The notes under the pieces are model-generated. The model saw only the letters and a list, made by a program, of their open reading frames with translations. It did not search any database and was not told where the DNA came from. From Sphingomonas rhizophila (GTDB taxonomy: Bacteria; Pseudomonadota; Alphaproteobacteria; Sphingomonadales; Sphingomonadaceae): a stretch of 64,000 nucleotides of DNA. Shown here piece by piece: positions 49,221-59,489 of this stretch. Position 1 is the first letter of the stretch, and each line of letters opens with the position of its first letter. The stretch lies in NCBI RefSeq assembly GCF_014396585.1, contig NZ_CP060717.1, positions 1,860,001-1,924,000 on the forward strand, in the 5' to 3' direction. The position numbers and the translations under genes are program-made.

Positions 49221-51710
49221 CTATTTCACCGCGGCCGGACAGGTCAGCGGCTCGCCGACGGGCTGGAGCTCGATCTTGCGCAGCGCGATCTCGAACGGAC
49301 CGTCGCTGGTGATTCGCGTGGCGTTTCCGACGCTGGCGAAATTCACGCCCAGGTCGGCATAGCAGCGCAGTGGAACCTTCAGCGTGAGCGGGCCGGTCTT
49401 GGCAACCAGCCTGGTGATGTCGAGCTGGCGATCGCCAACCGCCAGTGTGACGCGGCCTTTCGGCGGCTGCCGGACCGCGCCGTCGACGACGATGGCGAAC
49501 GCGCCGGTCAGCTGGCGGTCGAGGTTGACCGCCGGCCCGTCGATCGACATCGATCCGGCCTGCTTCCACGTCACGGCCAGCGCATTTTCCTGCGCGCCCA
49601 TGTCGACGCCGCGGGTCGTGACCTTGCCGTTCGGACTGCTGATCGCACCCGCCGGCACCGGGCGGGCCCCGCCATCGTCGGAGATTGTCAGCGTCCACGG
49701 TGCCAATGCCCGGCCCCGATCGAAATAGCGTTCGACGTTGAGCGCCCGGGCGATGTCGACCCCCGGCGCTTCCGACAGGGTCCCAAGCTTGCCCGGGCGT
49801 GCATAGCTGAGGCCGTGGCCAAGCGCGAACAGCGGCTTGGCGACCGGCGCTCGCGCGTCGGCGGGCCAGGGAAACGACAGGCGGCCGGCGAAGTCGCGCT
49901 TCGCCTTGCCCGACCTGTCCGCCACCAGCACGTCGGCCACGCCGCCGCCTTCACTTCCCGGCAGCCAGGCGGCGACAAAGGCGTCGGAGGCGTTGATCTC
50001 CGGACTGGTGAACAGCGGCCGGCCCGACAGGAACACCGACACCACCGGGATCCCGGCCGAGCGCAGCTTCTTGAGCAGCGCCAGGTCGGTCGCGCCCTGC
50101 GGCTGATAGTCGAGCGTCGGGATATCGCCTTGAAACTCGGCGTAGGGTGCCTCGCCGTAGACGACGATGGCGACATCAGGCCGGGCGGAGAAGCTGCCGT
50201 CGGCCGACAGGGTCGCCGTCCCGCCGCTGGCGATGACCGCGTCGCGCAGGCCCTCGAAGATCGTCTGGCCGTTGGCGAAGTCCTTGCGGCTGGTGTCGGT
50301 CCCCTGCCAGGTTACCGTCCAGCCGCCGGCCTGCTTGGCCATGTTGTCGGCGCCGTCGCCCGCAACCAGCACCCGCGCGCCGGCCTTGATCGGCAGCACG
50401 GAGCCTTCGTTCTTCAAGAGGACGAGCGATTTGGCGACCGCTTCGCGGGCGATGGCGCGATGGGCGGCCGAACCCAGCTGGGTCGGATCGTCGCGCACCG
50501 GGCGACCATCCAGTAGCCCCATCTTGGCCTTGACGCGCAGGATCCTGCGGACGGCATCGTCGAGCCGCGCCATCGGCACCCGGCCCTGCTTCACATCGGC
50601 CACGGTGGCGTCGAACAGGCCCCGCCAGCTGTCGGGCGCCATGTACATGTCGAGGCCCGCATTGAGCGATTGCGGGCAGCGGGTGGTGGTGCATCCGTCG
50701 ACCTGGCCGTGTGCGTTCCAGTCGCCGACGACCAGGCCCTTGAAGCCCATCCGGTCCTTCAACACGTCGGTCAGTAGCGAGCGGTTGCCGTGGTGCTTGA
50801 CCCCGTTCCAGCTGGAGAAGGAGACCATCACGGTCAGTGCCCCGGCCTCGATCGCCGGCGGATATCCCGGTGCATGGACCGAGACGAGCCGTCCCTCGTC
50901 GAGGTCGAAGCTTCCCTGGTCCTTGCCGTCGGTAGTCCCGCCGTCCGCCAGGAAATGCTTTGCCGTCGCCGCGACCCGGTCGCTGGCGACTGGCTTACCC
51001 GCGACCAGTGTCCCCTGTAGACCACGGACCATCGCCCCGGCATAGCTGGCGACCAGCTTCGGATCGGACGAATAGCCTTCGTACGTCCGCCCCCAGCGCC
51101 AGTCCTGCGGCACCGCAAGGGTGGGCGCAAAGGTCCATTCGATCCCGCTGGCCGACACTTCGGCCGCGGTCGCCGCGCCGATCCGCTCGATCAGCGCCGG
51201 ATCGTTCGCTGCACCAAGGCCGACATTATGCGGAAAGATGGTCGCGCCGGGGACGTTGCTGTGGCCGTGGACGGCATCGACGCCGAACAGGATCGCAACC
51301 TGCGTCCCGTCGGCAAGCCTCGGCGACTTGGCTCGGTATTGTTTGACAAGGTCGGCCCAGCGCGACGAACTGGCCCGCTCGTCACCGAACGGGCCGCTGT
51401 TCCCGCCCGCCAGGATCGATCCCAGCGGATATTTCTCGAGGTCGGCGGGCGTGATCGCCGAAATATCGCCCTGGATGGTCTGACCGACCTTCTGCTCAAG
51501 CGTCATCGACGCGATCATCCGGTCGATTCGCGCTTCCGTGGCCGGGTCGCTGATTGCCGCCGGGCTCGACGCCTTGGGCCAGCGATCGGGGTGCGCTTGC
51601 GCTTCGCCCTTGACCGGCGCGGCACCCTGTCGCGCTGGCTGCGCGATGGCGATGGCAGCGCTCCCGGCAAGCAAGGCGAACACGACGGACCGGCCCAACA
51701 ACGCGCTCAT
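49221..51710 (-). CDS. Glycoside hydrolase family 3 beta-glucosidase (BglX/ExoP-like)
   Basis: 829 residues. Signal peptide (about 1-24), N-terminal GH3 barrel with VAATAKHFLADGGTTDG (the KH block) and the nucleophile Asp in LVVGDWNAHGQVDG, the C-terminal GH3 domain (LVLLKNEGSVLPIK, VVYGEAPYAEFQGD), and an additional C-terminal beta region (about 680-829) as in ExoP-type exo-1,3/1,4-beta-glucanases. It should release glucose from beta-glucan oligosaccharides in the periplasm. It lies 81 bases after the MFS gene and has its own LacI-type operator upstream. Confidence 0.92.
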   Translation of the reverse strand: MSALLGRSVVFALLAGSAAIAIAQPARQGAAPVKGEAQAHPDRWPKASSPAAISDPATEARIDRMIASMTLEQKVGQTIQGDISAITPADLEKYPLGSILAGGNSGPFGDERASSSRWADLVKQYRAKSPRLADGTQVAILFGVDAVHGHSNVPGATIFPHNVGLGAANDPALIERIGAATAAEVSASGIEWTFAPTLAVPQDWRWGRTYEGYSSDPKLVASYAGAMVRGLQGTLVAGKPVASDRVAATAKHFLADGGTTDGKDQGSFDLDEGRLVSVHAPGYPPAIEAGALTVMVSFSSWNGVKHHGNRSLLTDVLKDRMGFKGLVVGDWNAHGQVDGCTTTRCPQSLNAGLDMYMAPDSWRGLFDATVADVKQGRVPMARLDDAVRRILRVKAKMGLLDGRPVRDDPTQLGSAAHRAIAREAVAKSLVLLKNEGSVLPIKAGARVLVAGDGADNMAKQAGGWTVTWQGTDTSRKDFANGQTIFEGLRDAVIASGGTATLSADGSFSARPDVAIVVYGEAPYAEFQGDIPTLDYQPQGATDLALLKKLRSAGIPVVSVFLSGRPLFTSPEINASDAFVAAWLPGSEGGGVADVLVADRSGKAKRDFAGRLSFPWPADARAPVAKPLFALGHGLSYARPGKLGTLSEAPGVDIARALNVERYFDRGRALAPWTLTISDDGGARPVPAGAISSPNGKVTTRGVDMGAQENALAVTWKQAGSMSIDGPAVNLDRQLTGAFAIVVDGAVRQPPKGRVTLAVGDRQLDITRLVAKTGPLTLKVPLRCYADLGVNFASVGNATRITSDGPFEIALRKIELQPVGEPLTCPAAVK

Positions 51711-51732
51711 GAATCTCTCCCCTGACCCTTAT

Positions 51733-51746
51733 TGTTAACGTTCACA
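51733..51746. promoter_or_regulatory. LacI-family operator before GH3
   Basis: TGTTAACGTTCACA is a near-palindrome with central CG, the form of LacI-family operators, 22 bases before the GH3 ATG. It agrees with the site before GH16 (TGTGAGCGTTCACA) at 12 of 14 positions. The adjacent LacI-family gene is the obvious candidate regulator. Confidence 0.65.
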
Positions 51747-51791
51747 CCATGTCGTTTGATGCGACCATTGGCAAGCGCGTGAGCACGAGCG

Positions 51792-52970
51792 TCAGGGAAT
51801 GTCGGTGCGGAAGATGAGCCCCGCCGGGATGATCATGAATGCCGCAAGGCCGAGCAGTAGCGCCGAGTAACCGAACTGGGAGATGACGATTGCCGCCAGC
51901 AGGGGCGTGGTCAGCGAGGGAAGCGTATTGGTCAGGTTGAACAGGCCGAGGTCACGGCCGAAATTTCGCGGATCGCGCAATTCCTGCATGGAGAATGCCG
52001 AGTGCAGCGCAAGGAAGCTGTTCGACCCGATCAGGAACAGGCCGTAGGACAGGATTACCATGTTCCAGTCTTTCGCCACCCCCATGCCGGCCAGGCCCGC
52101 CATCAGGAAGCCGATCATCAGCAGCAGTGCAGAGCGGCGGCGACCGCTCTTGTCCGAGTAGCGTCCGACCATCAGCGCGATCGGGATCGAGAAGAGGTGA
52201 ACCACGGCGTTAGTCACGGCGTAGCGGGTCAGGCTGAGGTCGCCGCCGGACACCTCGCGCAGGAAATAATAGAGGAACAGGAACAGCAGCCCTTCGGCAA
52301 TCTGCACCGCAAGCCGGGCCACCCACAACTGGATCAGCACCCGCCGGTAGGCCTTGGACCGCGGCGGATGGGCGGCGCTGGCAATCGCGCCGATCGGCTT
52401 GGCGCGGCGCATCGCCATCAGCGGGAGTGCGAACAGCACGACCATCAGCACGATGACGCCCAGCTGGTCCGCCAGGTTAGGCGGCGCCAGCGAGATCGCG
52501 ACGACGGACAGCGCCGCCGCGCCGGGGCCGAACGACAGCAGCCCGCCAAGAATCCCCTTTTGCTGGTTGGGAACGCTGTCCGCGGCATAGGCCGACAGCG
52601 GCGCGAGGAAGCAATTGAGCAGCAGCTGCCAGACCGCGATCAGCACGATCAGCGCCGCCGGCTCACCGACCAGCGGCACCGCCATCAGCGCCGCGCTGCT
52701 CCCGGCAAGGCCGGTCACGGCCCAGGCGCGCCGCCGGCCCCACCGGTCGCTGACCCAGCCCCAGAAGATGTGACCGACGCTGGCGAAGATCGCCCCGACC
52801 GTCGCCGACAGCCCGAGCCAGCCGACATCACTGCTGCCAGCGATCTCCGTGAAACGCAGCGGGAGCAATAAGGTCAGGAAGGCGGTGTAGGCGACGGCCC
52901 CGCCGGCCCAGGCGAGGGCGAAGGAGAACAGGAAGGCGTTGCTCTGCCGTTCGGCAGCGGCCGCGGTCAC
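51792..52970 (-). CDS. MFS transporter, likely for beta-glucan sugars
   Basis: 392 residues, 12 predicted membrane helices. The MFS loop motif is seen as FWGWVSDRWGRRRAWAVTG (about 68-86) and again as ALMVGRYSDKSGRRRSALLL in the second half. Substrate inferred from context: glucose or short beta-glucosides produced by the GH3 and GH16 enzymes. The gene overlaps the LacI gene by four bases (ATGA). Confidence 0.88.
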   Translation of the reverse strand: MTAAAAERQSNAFLFSFALAWAGGAVAYTAFLTLLLPLRFTEIAGSSDVGWLGLSATVGAIFASVGHIFWGWVSDRWGRRRAWAVTGLAGSSAALMAVPLVGEPAALIVLIAVWQLLLNCFLAPLSAYAADSVPNQQKGILGGLLSFGPGAAALSVVAISLAPPNLADQLGVIVLMVVLFALPLMAMRRAKPIGAIASAAHPPRSKAYRRVLIQLWVARLAVQIAEGLLFLFLYYFLREVSGGDLSLTRYAVTNAVVHLFSIPIALMVGRYSDKSGRRRSALLLMIGFLMAGLAGMGVAKDWNMVILSYGLFLIGSNSFLALHSAFSMQELRDPRNFGRDLGLFNLTNTLPSLTTPLLAAIVISQFGYSALLLGLAAFMIIPAGLIFRTDIP

Positions 52971-54037
52971 CGCGGCGCCGGGCCCGTCGATGCGCGCACG
53001 GTGAGCTCGAACGGGATGACATGCGGTTGTCCATTGGCGCCGCGGGCGACATCGCCATCGGGCTGGATCAGCACCTCGGCCGCACGCGCGGTCATCGCCG
53101 CCACGGGCTGGCTGATGGCCGTCAGGGCGGGCGTGGTCGTCCGAGCAATGGGCGTGTCGTCGAAACCGATGACGGAAAGCTGGTCGGGCATGGCGATGGC
53201 CTTATCGCGTGCAACCGCCATCACGGCCAGCGCCATCTGGTCACTGCTGGCAATGATCGCCGTCGGCGGCCTGTCCAGGGACAACAGCACCTCGGCCGCC
53301 TTGAGACCGCTGGCATAACCGAAGTCCCCTTCCGCGATCAGCGAGTCATCCGCCTCAAGCCCGGCGGCAGCGATCGCATCGCGATAGCCGGCGAGACGTT
53401 CGGTACTCAGCTGATATTCGGGGTCGCCCGCGACGAAACCGATCCGGCGATGACCGAGCGCGGCGAGATGCTCGACGCAGCGGCCCGCCGCGGCATGGTC
53501 GTCCATCCGGATGATAGTCCCGCTCGCCTGATCGAAACCGCCGATGCGGGCGCACGCCACCCCTTCGCGTTCGAGAATGTCCAGTACCTTGCGGTTGTCG
53601 CTGTGCGGCGGGGTGAGGATCACGCCATCGGGGCGAAGGGCCGCGAGGGCGTTGCCAAGCTCACCGGCGATGTTGTCACTGTGGGTGTCGACCAGTTCCA
53701 GGATCAGGCGATAGCCGTGCTCCGCACAGGTGGTGATCCCGCCAAGCAGCATTTGGTCGACCCAGTCGATGCCCTCGCGGGCGCGCCATTGTTCAATCGT
53801 ACGGTCGCGGTCGTTGAGCGCGAGCAGCAGGAAGGACTTGGAGCCGCCCATCCGCCGCGCCGCGAGACTCGGCGAATAGCCGAGGCGCGCGACGGCTTCC
53901 TCGACCTTTTCGCGCGCCTTGGCGCTCACGTTCGGGCTCTTGTTGAGGACGCGACTGATGGTTTGCAGCGACACGCCGACATCGGCCGCAACGTCCTTGA
54001 TCGTCACCTTTCGGCGCGGGCGGGCTCGCGTAGTCAT
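52967..54037 (-). CDS. LacI-family transcriptional regulator
   Basis: 356 residues. N-terminal helix-turn-helix (about 9-60) with VTIKDVAADVGVSLQTISRV and the hinge helix SPSLAARRMGG; a periplasmic-binding-protein-like sugar domain follows (about 70-340). It is encoded between the GH16 and MFS genes, and the two matching operators before GH16 and GH3 are probably its sites. The expected inducer is a beta-glucan breakdown product. It starts nine bases after GH16. Confidence 0.93.
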   Translation of the reverse strand: MTTRARPRRKVTIKDVAADVGVSLQTISRVLNKSPNVSAKAREKVEEAVARLGYSPSLAARRMGGSKSFLLLALNDRDRTIEQWRAREGIDWVDQMLLGGITTCAEHGYRLILELVDTHSDNIAGELGNALAALRPDGVILTPPHSDNRKVLDILEREGVACARIGGFDQASGTIIRMDDHAAAGRCVEHLAALGHRRIGFVAGDPEYQLSTERLAGYRDAIAAAGLEADDSLIAEGDFGYASGLKAAEVLLSLDRPPTAIIASSDQMALAVMAVARDKAIAMPDQLSVIGFDDTPIARTTTPALTAISQPVAAMTARAAEVLIQPDGDVARGANGQPHVIPFELTVRASTGPAPR

Positions 54038-54046
54038 GGGACGGGT

Positions 54047-54891
54047 TTAGCGCGCCGGCTGATACACGCGGACGTAGTCGACCTCCATCACGGCCGGGAA
54101 CGCGGCCGGGTCGATGCCCTTCTGCCCGCCCCAGCCACCTCCGACCGCGACGTTGAGAATGATGTTCATCGGCTTGTCGAACGGCCAGCGCGCGCGGTCG
54201 TTCGGAACGCGGTCGAGGCGGAAGATCTTCTTGTCGTCGACGCCCATTTCGATCGCGTCCTTGGTCCACCACAACTGGTAGCGGTGCATCGCGGTGCAGA
54301 CGTCGGGAATGGTGATCTGCTTGCCGATCTGGGTGCCGATGACGTGATTGTTCGCGGTGGTATGAATCGTCTGGTGAACCACGCCGGGGTCGAAGCCGAC
54401 ATGCTCCATGATGTCGATTTCACCGGCCCCGGCCAGTCGGCCTTCGGATCGCTCGGCAGCATCCACACCGCCGGCCAGGTACCGCGCCCACAAGGGATTC
54501 GCGCCCGGATCTCGTAATAGCCGTACGTCCAGGCATGGGGCGCCTTGGTGATCATCCGCGCCGACGTGTAATCCTGCCCGCCCCAGTCGCGGAAACGATC
54601 CTTCGCCAGCCGTTCGGCCCGCGCCTCGATGACCAGCTTGCCATTTTCGATCCGCGAGTTTTCGCGGCGATTGGCGGCGTAATATTGAAGCTCGTCGTTG
54701 TACCAGCCCTGGGCGTTGCGATGCGTGTCGAAGCGCCACTTGCGCGTGTCGATCTTCTTCCCGTCGAACTCGTCAGCGAAGACCAGCTTATATCCCGGCG
54801 GCGCACGGTGCGGTTCGTGAGCGTAGGCGGGTGTCATTGCCGCCGCACACAGCAGCGCCGCAGCCGGCGCCCACACGAATCGGCTTGCCAT
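54047..54891 (-). pseudogene. Glycoside hydrolase family 16 endo-beta-glucanase, broken by one frame break
   Basis: From ATG 54891: signal peptide (ending PAYA, about residue 23), then GYKLVFADEFDGKKIDTRKW, ARMITKAPHAWTYGYYEIRA and TWPAVWMLPSDPKADWP. The frame then breaks; the catalytic core GEIDIMEHVG (two Glu around Asp), NVAVGGGWGGQKGIDP and VDYVRVYQPAR follow one frame back. One extra base in the C run 54427-54430 joins them into 281 residues, normal for laminarinase-type GH16. As written the enzyme would lose its catalytic residues. Likely an assembly error. It leads the GH16-LacI-MFS-GH3 group. Confidence 0.83.
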
Positions 54892-54965
54892 AGTAGAACC
54901 TCTTCCCCATCCGGCGGCGCGCTTTGAGGACGGCCGTCCTGCTCTCGCCCAAAACATAACAAAGC

Positions 54966-54979
54966 TGTGAGCGTTCACA
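54966..54979. promoter_or_regulatory. LacI-family operator before GH16
   Basis: TGTGAGCGTTCACA is a near-perfect palindrome (TGTGA/TCACA type arms, central CG) 75 bases before the GH16 ATG and 58 before the divergent DUF2459 gene. It matches the GH3 operator at 12 of 14 positions. Presumed site of the LacI-family regulator encoded two genes away. Confidence 0.68.
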
Positions 54980-55036
54980 ATAGGGCGGTACGGCCGCACC
55001 CACTTCCGCTACGACCGCGCGTGTCTACAAGGCGGC

Positions 55037-55735
55037 ATGCCCCGCCGGAAATCTCGTCGTCGCCGTCCAATCCGCTGGGGACGATTGGCTGCCCTGCTCA
55101 TCGCCGGCCCGCCGCTGCTTTATCTGGTCGCCGCGCTGCTTGGTTCGCTTATGTCCGTGAACCGGCAGTGGAGCGAGCCCGACGAGGGCGTCACCATCTA
55201 CCTGGCGTCGAATGGCGTTCACGCCGACCTCATCCTGCCGCGCAAGGCGCAGGGCCTCGACTGGACGCCGGTCGTCCCACCGTCCGATTTCCGCGGAGCA
55301 CCTGCCGGGGCGCAGTGGGTCGCGTTCGGCGCGGGCGAGCGCGCCGTTTACCTCAACACGCCGACCTGGTCCGATCTTACCCCCAAGACCGCCTACCATG
55401 CACTCACCGGCGGCGAGCGGGTGATGCACGTCGAATGGGTCAAGGATCCTTCCTTTGCGATTCGCCAGATCCGGTTGCGTCCCGCGGAATACCGGCGCTT
55501 GTGGGCGTCGATCCGCGGCGATTTCGACCTTGATTCCAACAGCCGGCCGCAACGGCTGGACCACCCGGGCTACACCGCCGCCGACCGCTTCTATCGCGGG
55601 GTCGGCAAGACCAGCGCGGTGCAGACCTGCAACCAGTGGGTTGCCAGCCGCCTCCGTCTTGCCGGCGTGAAGGCGCCGCTCTGGACGCCATTCACCGGCG
55701 GGCTGACGGCGCGCTACCGCCCCTACAAGACGTAG
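55037..55735 (+). CDS. DUF2459 (TIGR02117 family) membrane-anchored protein
   Basis: 232 residues. A basic N-terminus ([15 protein letters not shown]) and one membrane helix (about 17-38) are followed by a periplasmic domain with the DUF2459 features: [33 protein letters not shown] and [14 protein letters not shown] near the end. The Cys/His pattern hints at a NlpC/P60-like fold, as proposed for the family; function is unknown. Its stop overlaps the convergent hslU end by 13 bases. Confidence 0.8.
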   Translation: MPRRKSRRRRPIRWGRLAALLIAGPPLLYLVAALLGSLMSVNRQWSEPDEGVTIYLASNGVHADLILPRKAQGLDWTPVVPPSDFRGAPAGAQWVAFGAGERAVYLNTPTWSDLTPKTAYHALTGGERVMHVEWVKDPSFAIRQIRLRPAEYRRLWASIRGDFDLDSNSRPQRLDHPGYTAADRFYRGVGKTSAVQTCNQWVASRLRLAGVKAPLWTPFTGGLTARYRPYKT

Positions 55736-57021
55736 CGGCTGAGGTCGGCGTTGCGGGCAATGCCCGACAGCTGACGGTCGACGAAAGCGGCATCGACCGT
55801 CACCGTCGTGCCCTTCTGCTCCTCAGCGGTGAAGCTGACATCCTCGAGCAGCTTTTCCATGACGGTCTGCAGCCGACGCGCGCCGATGTTCTCGATCGCT
55901 TCATTCACCTCGGCGGCAATGCGGGCGAGCGCGGCGATTCCGTCGTCGGCGAACTCGACCGTCACTTCCTCGGTCGCCAGCAGCGCGCGATATTGCTCGG
56001 TCAGGCTGGCGCGGGTCGCCGACAGGATTCGGACAAAATCCTCCTGGGTCAGCGCCGACAGTTCGACGCGGATCGGCAGTCGGCCCTGCAATTCCGGCAA
56101 CAGGTCGGCGGGCTTGGCGACGTGGAACGCGCCGGACGCGATGAACAGGATATGGTCGGTCTTGATCGGCCCATATTTGGTCGCAACCGTCGTCCCTTCG
56201 ATCAGCGGCAGCAGGTCGCGCTGGACGCCCTCGCGGCTGACCGATCCGCCGCGGACATCGCTGACCGCGATCTTGTCGATTTCATCGAGGAACACGATGC
56301 CATTGGCCTCCGCGTCAGCCAACGCAACGCGGGTGACGTCATCGCTGTCGACGCGGCGGTCGGCCTCTTCCTCGACCAGCTTGGCGAACGCCGCCGGCAC
56401 CTTCAGCTTGCGCCGCTTCTTGGGCGGACCGCCCATCGCCTTCGACATCATTTCGCTGAGGTTGATCATGCCGATGCCGCCCTGTCCCGGCACGTCGAAC
56501 GGCATCGACGGCGCCTCGGCGACCTCGATCTCTACCTCGGCTTCGTTGAGCGCGCCGTCGCGGAAGCGCTGGCGGAAGCTTTCACGGGTCGCCTCGCTCG
56601 ATCCCTTGCCGGTCAGCGCATCGAGCAGCTTGTCCATCGCCGCGCCCTCGGCGGCATCGCGCACGCGGTCGCGGCGCCGTTCGCGCTCCAGACGCACGGC
56701 TTCCTCGACGAGGTCGCGAGCGATCTGCTCCACGTCGCGGCCAACGTAGCCGACCTCGGTGAACTTGGTTGCCTCGACCTTGACGAACGGCGCATCGGCC
56801 AGCTTCGCCAGCCGGCGGCTGATCTCGGTCTTGCCGCACCCGGTCGGGCCGATCATCAGGATGTTCTTCGGCGTCACTTCGTCGCGAAGTTCGGGCTTGA
56901 GCTTCTGCCGGCGCCAGCGGTTGCGAAGCGCCACCGCCACCGCCTTCTTGGCTTCGGTCTGGCCGACGATATGTTCGTCGAGCGCGGCGACGATCGCCTT
57001 CGGGGTCAAATTGTCGTTCAT
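55723..57021 (-). CDS. hslU: ATP-dependent protease ATPase subunit HslU
   Basis: A 432-residue AAA+ unfoldase that feeds HslV. Walker [20 protein letters not shown] (about 53-71), Walker [15 protein letters not shown], and an I-domain between them (about 110-245). The C-terminus SRYVL carries the tail that docks into HslV. The start at 57021 lies eight bases after the hslV stop. Confidence 0.95.
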   Translation of the reverse strand: MNDNLTPKAIVAALDEHIVGQTEAKKAVAVALRNRWRRQKLKPELRDEVTPKNILMIGPTGCGKTEISRRLAKLADAPFVKVEATKFTEVGYVGRDVEQIARDLVEEAVRLERERRRDRVRDAAEGAAMDKLLDALTGKGSSEATRESFRQRFRDGALNEAEVEIEVAEAPSMPFDVPGQGGIGMINLSEMMSKAMGGPPKKRRKLKVPAAFAKLVEEEADRRVDSDDVTRVALADAEANGIVFLDEIDKIAVSDVRGGSVSREGVQRDLLPLIEGTTVATKYGPIKTDHILFIASGAFHVAKPADLLPELQGRLPIRVELSALTQEDFVRILSATRASLTEQYRALLATEEVTVEFADDGIAALARIAAEVNEAIENIGARRLQTVMEKLLEDVSFTAEEQKGTTVTVDAAFVDRQLSGIARNADLSRYVL

Positions 57022-57029
57022 GGGTTTCC

Positions 57030-57569
57030 TCAGGCGCCGACGGTTTCGACGGTCAGCCGGTCGTTGGTGAACACGCACACCTCGGCGGCGATGGCCATCG
57101 CGCGGCGGGCGAGCGTTTCGGGATCAGGTTCGTAGTCGGACAAGGCGCGCGCCGCGGCGAGGGCATAGTTGCCGCCGCTGCCGATCGCGGCGATCCCGCC
57201 TTCGGGTTCCAGCACGTCGCCGTTGCCGGTCAGGATCAGCATCGTTTCCGCGTCGGCGACGATCATCATCGCCTCCAGGTTGCGGAGGTATTTGTCGGTG
57301 CGCCAATCCTTGGCCAGCTCGACCGCGGCGCGGAGCAGCTGCCCGCGGCTCGCCTCCAGCTTCTTTTCCAGCCGCTCGAACAGGGTGAAGGCATCGGCGG
57401 TGGCGCCGGCGAAACCGCCGATGACGCTGCCGTCCGCGCCAAGGCGGCGAACCTTCTTGGCATTGGGCTTGATGACGGTATTGCCCAGGCTGACCTGGCC
57501 ATCCCCGGCAATGACGGTTCTGCCGTCCTTCTTCACGCCAAGGATGGTCGTTCCATGATATTGTTCCAT
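57030..57569 (-). CDS. hslV: ATP-dependent protease proteolytic subunit HslV
   Basis: 179 residues. The catalytic threonine follows a short propeptide: EQYHG then [33 protein letters not shown] and VETVGA at the end are typical. It forms the two-ring peptidase core that works with HslU under heat stress. hslV-hslU is the usual order. Confidence 0.95.
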   Translation of the reverse strand: MEQYHGTTILGVKKDGRTVIAGDGQVSLGNTVIKPNAKKVRRLGADGSVIGGFAGATADAFTLFERLEKKLEASRGQLLRAAVELAKDWRTDKYLRNLEAMMIVADAETMLILTGNGDVLEPEGGIAAIGSGGNYALAAARALSDYEPDPETLARRAMAIAAEVCVFTNDRLTVETVGA

Positions 57570-57601
57570 GGCGCTGATGTGGGGAGCCGCGCCCGCAAGC
57601 T

Positions 57602-57946
57602 TCAAGCCCTGCCGACGAACATGAAGGCGACCGCGCCCGCCATGCAAGCGAACGCGCCGACGTAACGCCAGCCGATCGGCTCCTTCAGCACAAGCGCGGC
57701 GAAGGCGGCGAAAACGACCAGCGTGACCACTTCCTGGATGATCTTGAGCTGGCCACCAGTCAGCCCGGCCTGGAAGCCGATGCGGTTGGCCGGCACCGCC
57801 AGCGAATATTCGACCAGCGCGATTCCCCACGACGCGAAGATGACGGTTCCGAGTCGGGCCTCCGGAAATCGCAAATGTCCGTACCAGGCGATCGTCATGA
57901 AGACATTGGAGAGAATCAGGAGGCCGATCGTCGGCAGTGCGGTCAC
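57602..57946 (-). CDS. DUF486 (DMT-like) membrane protein
   Basis: 114 residues with four membrane helices, half of a DMT transporter fold. The DUF486 core [26 protein letters not shown] and [13 protein letters not shown] is clear. Probably works as a homodimer; substrate unknown. It overlaps the phospholipase D gene by four bases, so both are likely cotranscribed. Confidence 0.85.
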   Translation of the reverse strand: MTALPTIGLLILSNVFMTIAWYGHLRFPEARLGTVIFASWGIALVEYSLAVPANRIGFQAGLTGGQLKIIQEVVTLVVFAAFAALVLKEPIGWRYVGAFACMAGAVAFMFVGRA

Positions 57947-59415
57947 TCGGTTCCCCTTCCTCGCCGTCCGACCCAGCCGCGAAGGCCGGAAAACAGGCTT
58001 CTCCGGGTGAAGTTCTCGAACATCGCGTCCGGGCTCTTGGGGTCGAGCAATTCGGTGTCGGCGATGAATTTTTCCGGATCGCTCGGCTTCTCGAACTCCA
58101 GGAGCTTCAGGGTTCGTCCGTCACGCCTGAGGGCCTCGATTGTATCGAGCATCGAACCGGTCTGCTCGAACAGGGTTCGCACCTCCTCCGGCTCTGCGCC
58201 GAGATGCTCGGCCATCAGCCGGGTGCGCAGCGCGGCGATTTCCATTTCGATCCTGTCATCGCCCCCTGCCTCGATCGCCAGGTCGCATTCGCTGTCGAGG
58301 CCTAGCGACCGGTTGTTCATGTTCGACGAACCGACACGGAGGACATGGTCGTCGACGATCATCACCTTGGCGTGAACATAGATGTCGTCGCCGCCTTCGG
58401 TGACCGGCGTGAAAATGCGAAAGCGGTTGGCCGGATCCTGGAGGCCGATGACCTGTGCCAGCCGCACCCGCGCCGCATCCATCGCCACCTGCTCCAGCCA
58501 GCCGTCGGCGCGGATCGGGTTGACGAACACGATCTCCGGCGGCTGCAGCTCCTTCATCCGCCGGATGATCGCGTCGGCAATCCTCGGCGACGTGAAATAC
58601 TGGTTCTCGGCGTAGATAAACCGCTTCGCCGACGCGATCATATCGAGGAACAGCGCCTCGACCTCCTTGATCGCGCTCAGTTCCTTGTATTCGGCACGGT
58701 TCCTGGCGACGGCAAAGTCGCGGTTCGTGAACTGCACCGGAAGGTCTTTTGGCCAGATCGGGTCGGCGCCAGTCACCGGGCCGAGCGTGCGGCCGGTGGC
58801 ATTTTCCCAGCGATCGCGCGCCAGCTCGCCCAGCGCCGCCGCCAGCGGACCATCGACCGCCATCGTCGCATCGTGCCACGGGCCATAGGGTTTGCCATTG
58901 GGCCGCACCCTGCCCGGATCAAGGTCGGCGTGCGCCGGACGGTCCCAGCGGTCGCCGGTCATGTCGATTCCGCCGCACACCGCGAAGCAATCGTCGATCA
59001 CCACGATCTTCTGGTGATGGCTGCACCCTGGTGGATGGGCCCCGTCCAGCTTGAACGTGATCGACCTGGTCGTCGCCAACCGCGCCACCCAGGCGATCGC
59101 GCTGCCGCGGAACAATGTCTTCAGCGCTCCGAAATTCCATTTCAATATGTCGATGGAGACTTCCGGCCTGCGGTGAGCGAGGTCGAGCAGGAAGCGGCCG
59201 AGCGAGTAGTCGGCCCCATCCTTCTCCTCATCCAGCCGGTCGAGCTTGATGCGCGGGTCGAAATCCCAGCCGATGATGAGGATCCGGTGCCGGGCCGCCT
59301 CCATCGCTTCACGGATGACATGGTAGTAATCGCACGCGTCGACGATGACGGAGGCGCGGTCGGCACGCTCGATGCGCCAGCAATTGCGGCCCGGTTCGAA
59401 AAGACTGTCACTCAT
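57943..59415 (-). CDS. Phospholipase D family protein
   Basis: 490 residues from ATG 59415. Two HKD motifs: [10 protein letters not shown] (about 144-153) and HAKVMIVDD (about 357-365), each followed by the usual Gly/Asn-rich block ([24 protein letters not shown]). No signal peptide or membrane helix is obvious, so it is more like cytosolic PLD/transphosphatidylase proteins than cardiolipin synthase, though either is possible. It is followed by DUF486 with a four-base overlap. Confidence 0.85.
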   Translation of the reverse strand: MSDSLFEPGRNCWRIERADRASVIVDACDYYHVIREAMEAARHRILIIGWDFDPRIKLDRLDEEKDGADYSLGRFLLDLAHRRPEVSIDILKWNFGALKTLFRGSAIAWVARLATTRSITFKLDGAHPPGCSHHQKIVVIDDCFAVCGGIDMTGDRWDRPAHADLDPGRVRPNGKPYGPWHDATMAVDGPLAAALGELARDRWENATGRTLGPVTGADPIWPKDLPVQFTNRDFAVARNRAEYKELSAIKEVEALFLDMIASAKRFIYAENQYFTSPRIADAIIRRMKELQPPEIVFVNPIRADGWLEQVAMDAARVRLAQVIGLQDPANRFRIFTPVTEGGDDIYVHAKVMIVDDHVLRVGSSNMNNRSLGLDSECDLAIEAGGDDRIEMEIAALRTRLMAEHLGAEPEEVRTLFEQTGSMLDTIEALRRDGRTLKLLEFEKPSDPEKFIADTELLDPKSPDAMFENFTRRSLFSGLRGWVGRRGRGTE

Positions 59416-59489
59416 CCGCCCGACGGTTTCGGGCAAGCCGGCGGGTTCGGCAAGGGGGAACGCCCCCACGGGCGATCCCCCGTCGCCGG

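Noticed and set aside
49127-54891. Possible genomic island inserted at tRNA-Pro
   Set aside because: The GH3 gene abuts the tRNA, but there is no integrase, and no copy of the tRNA 3' end is seen at the far side (54892-55036).
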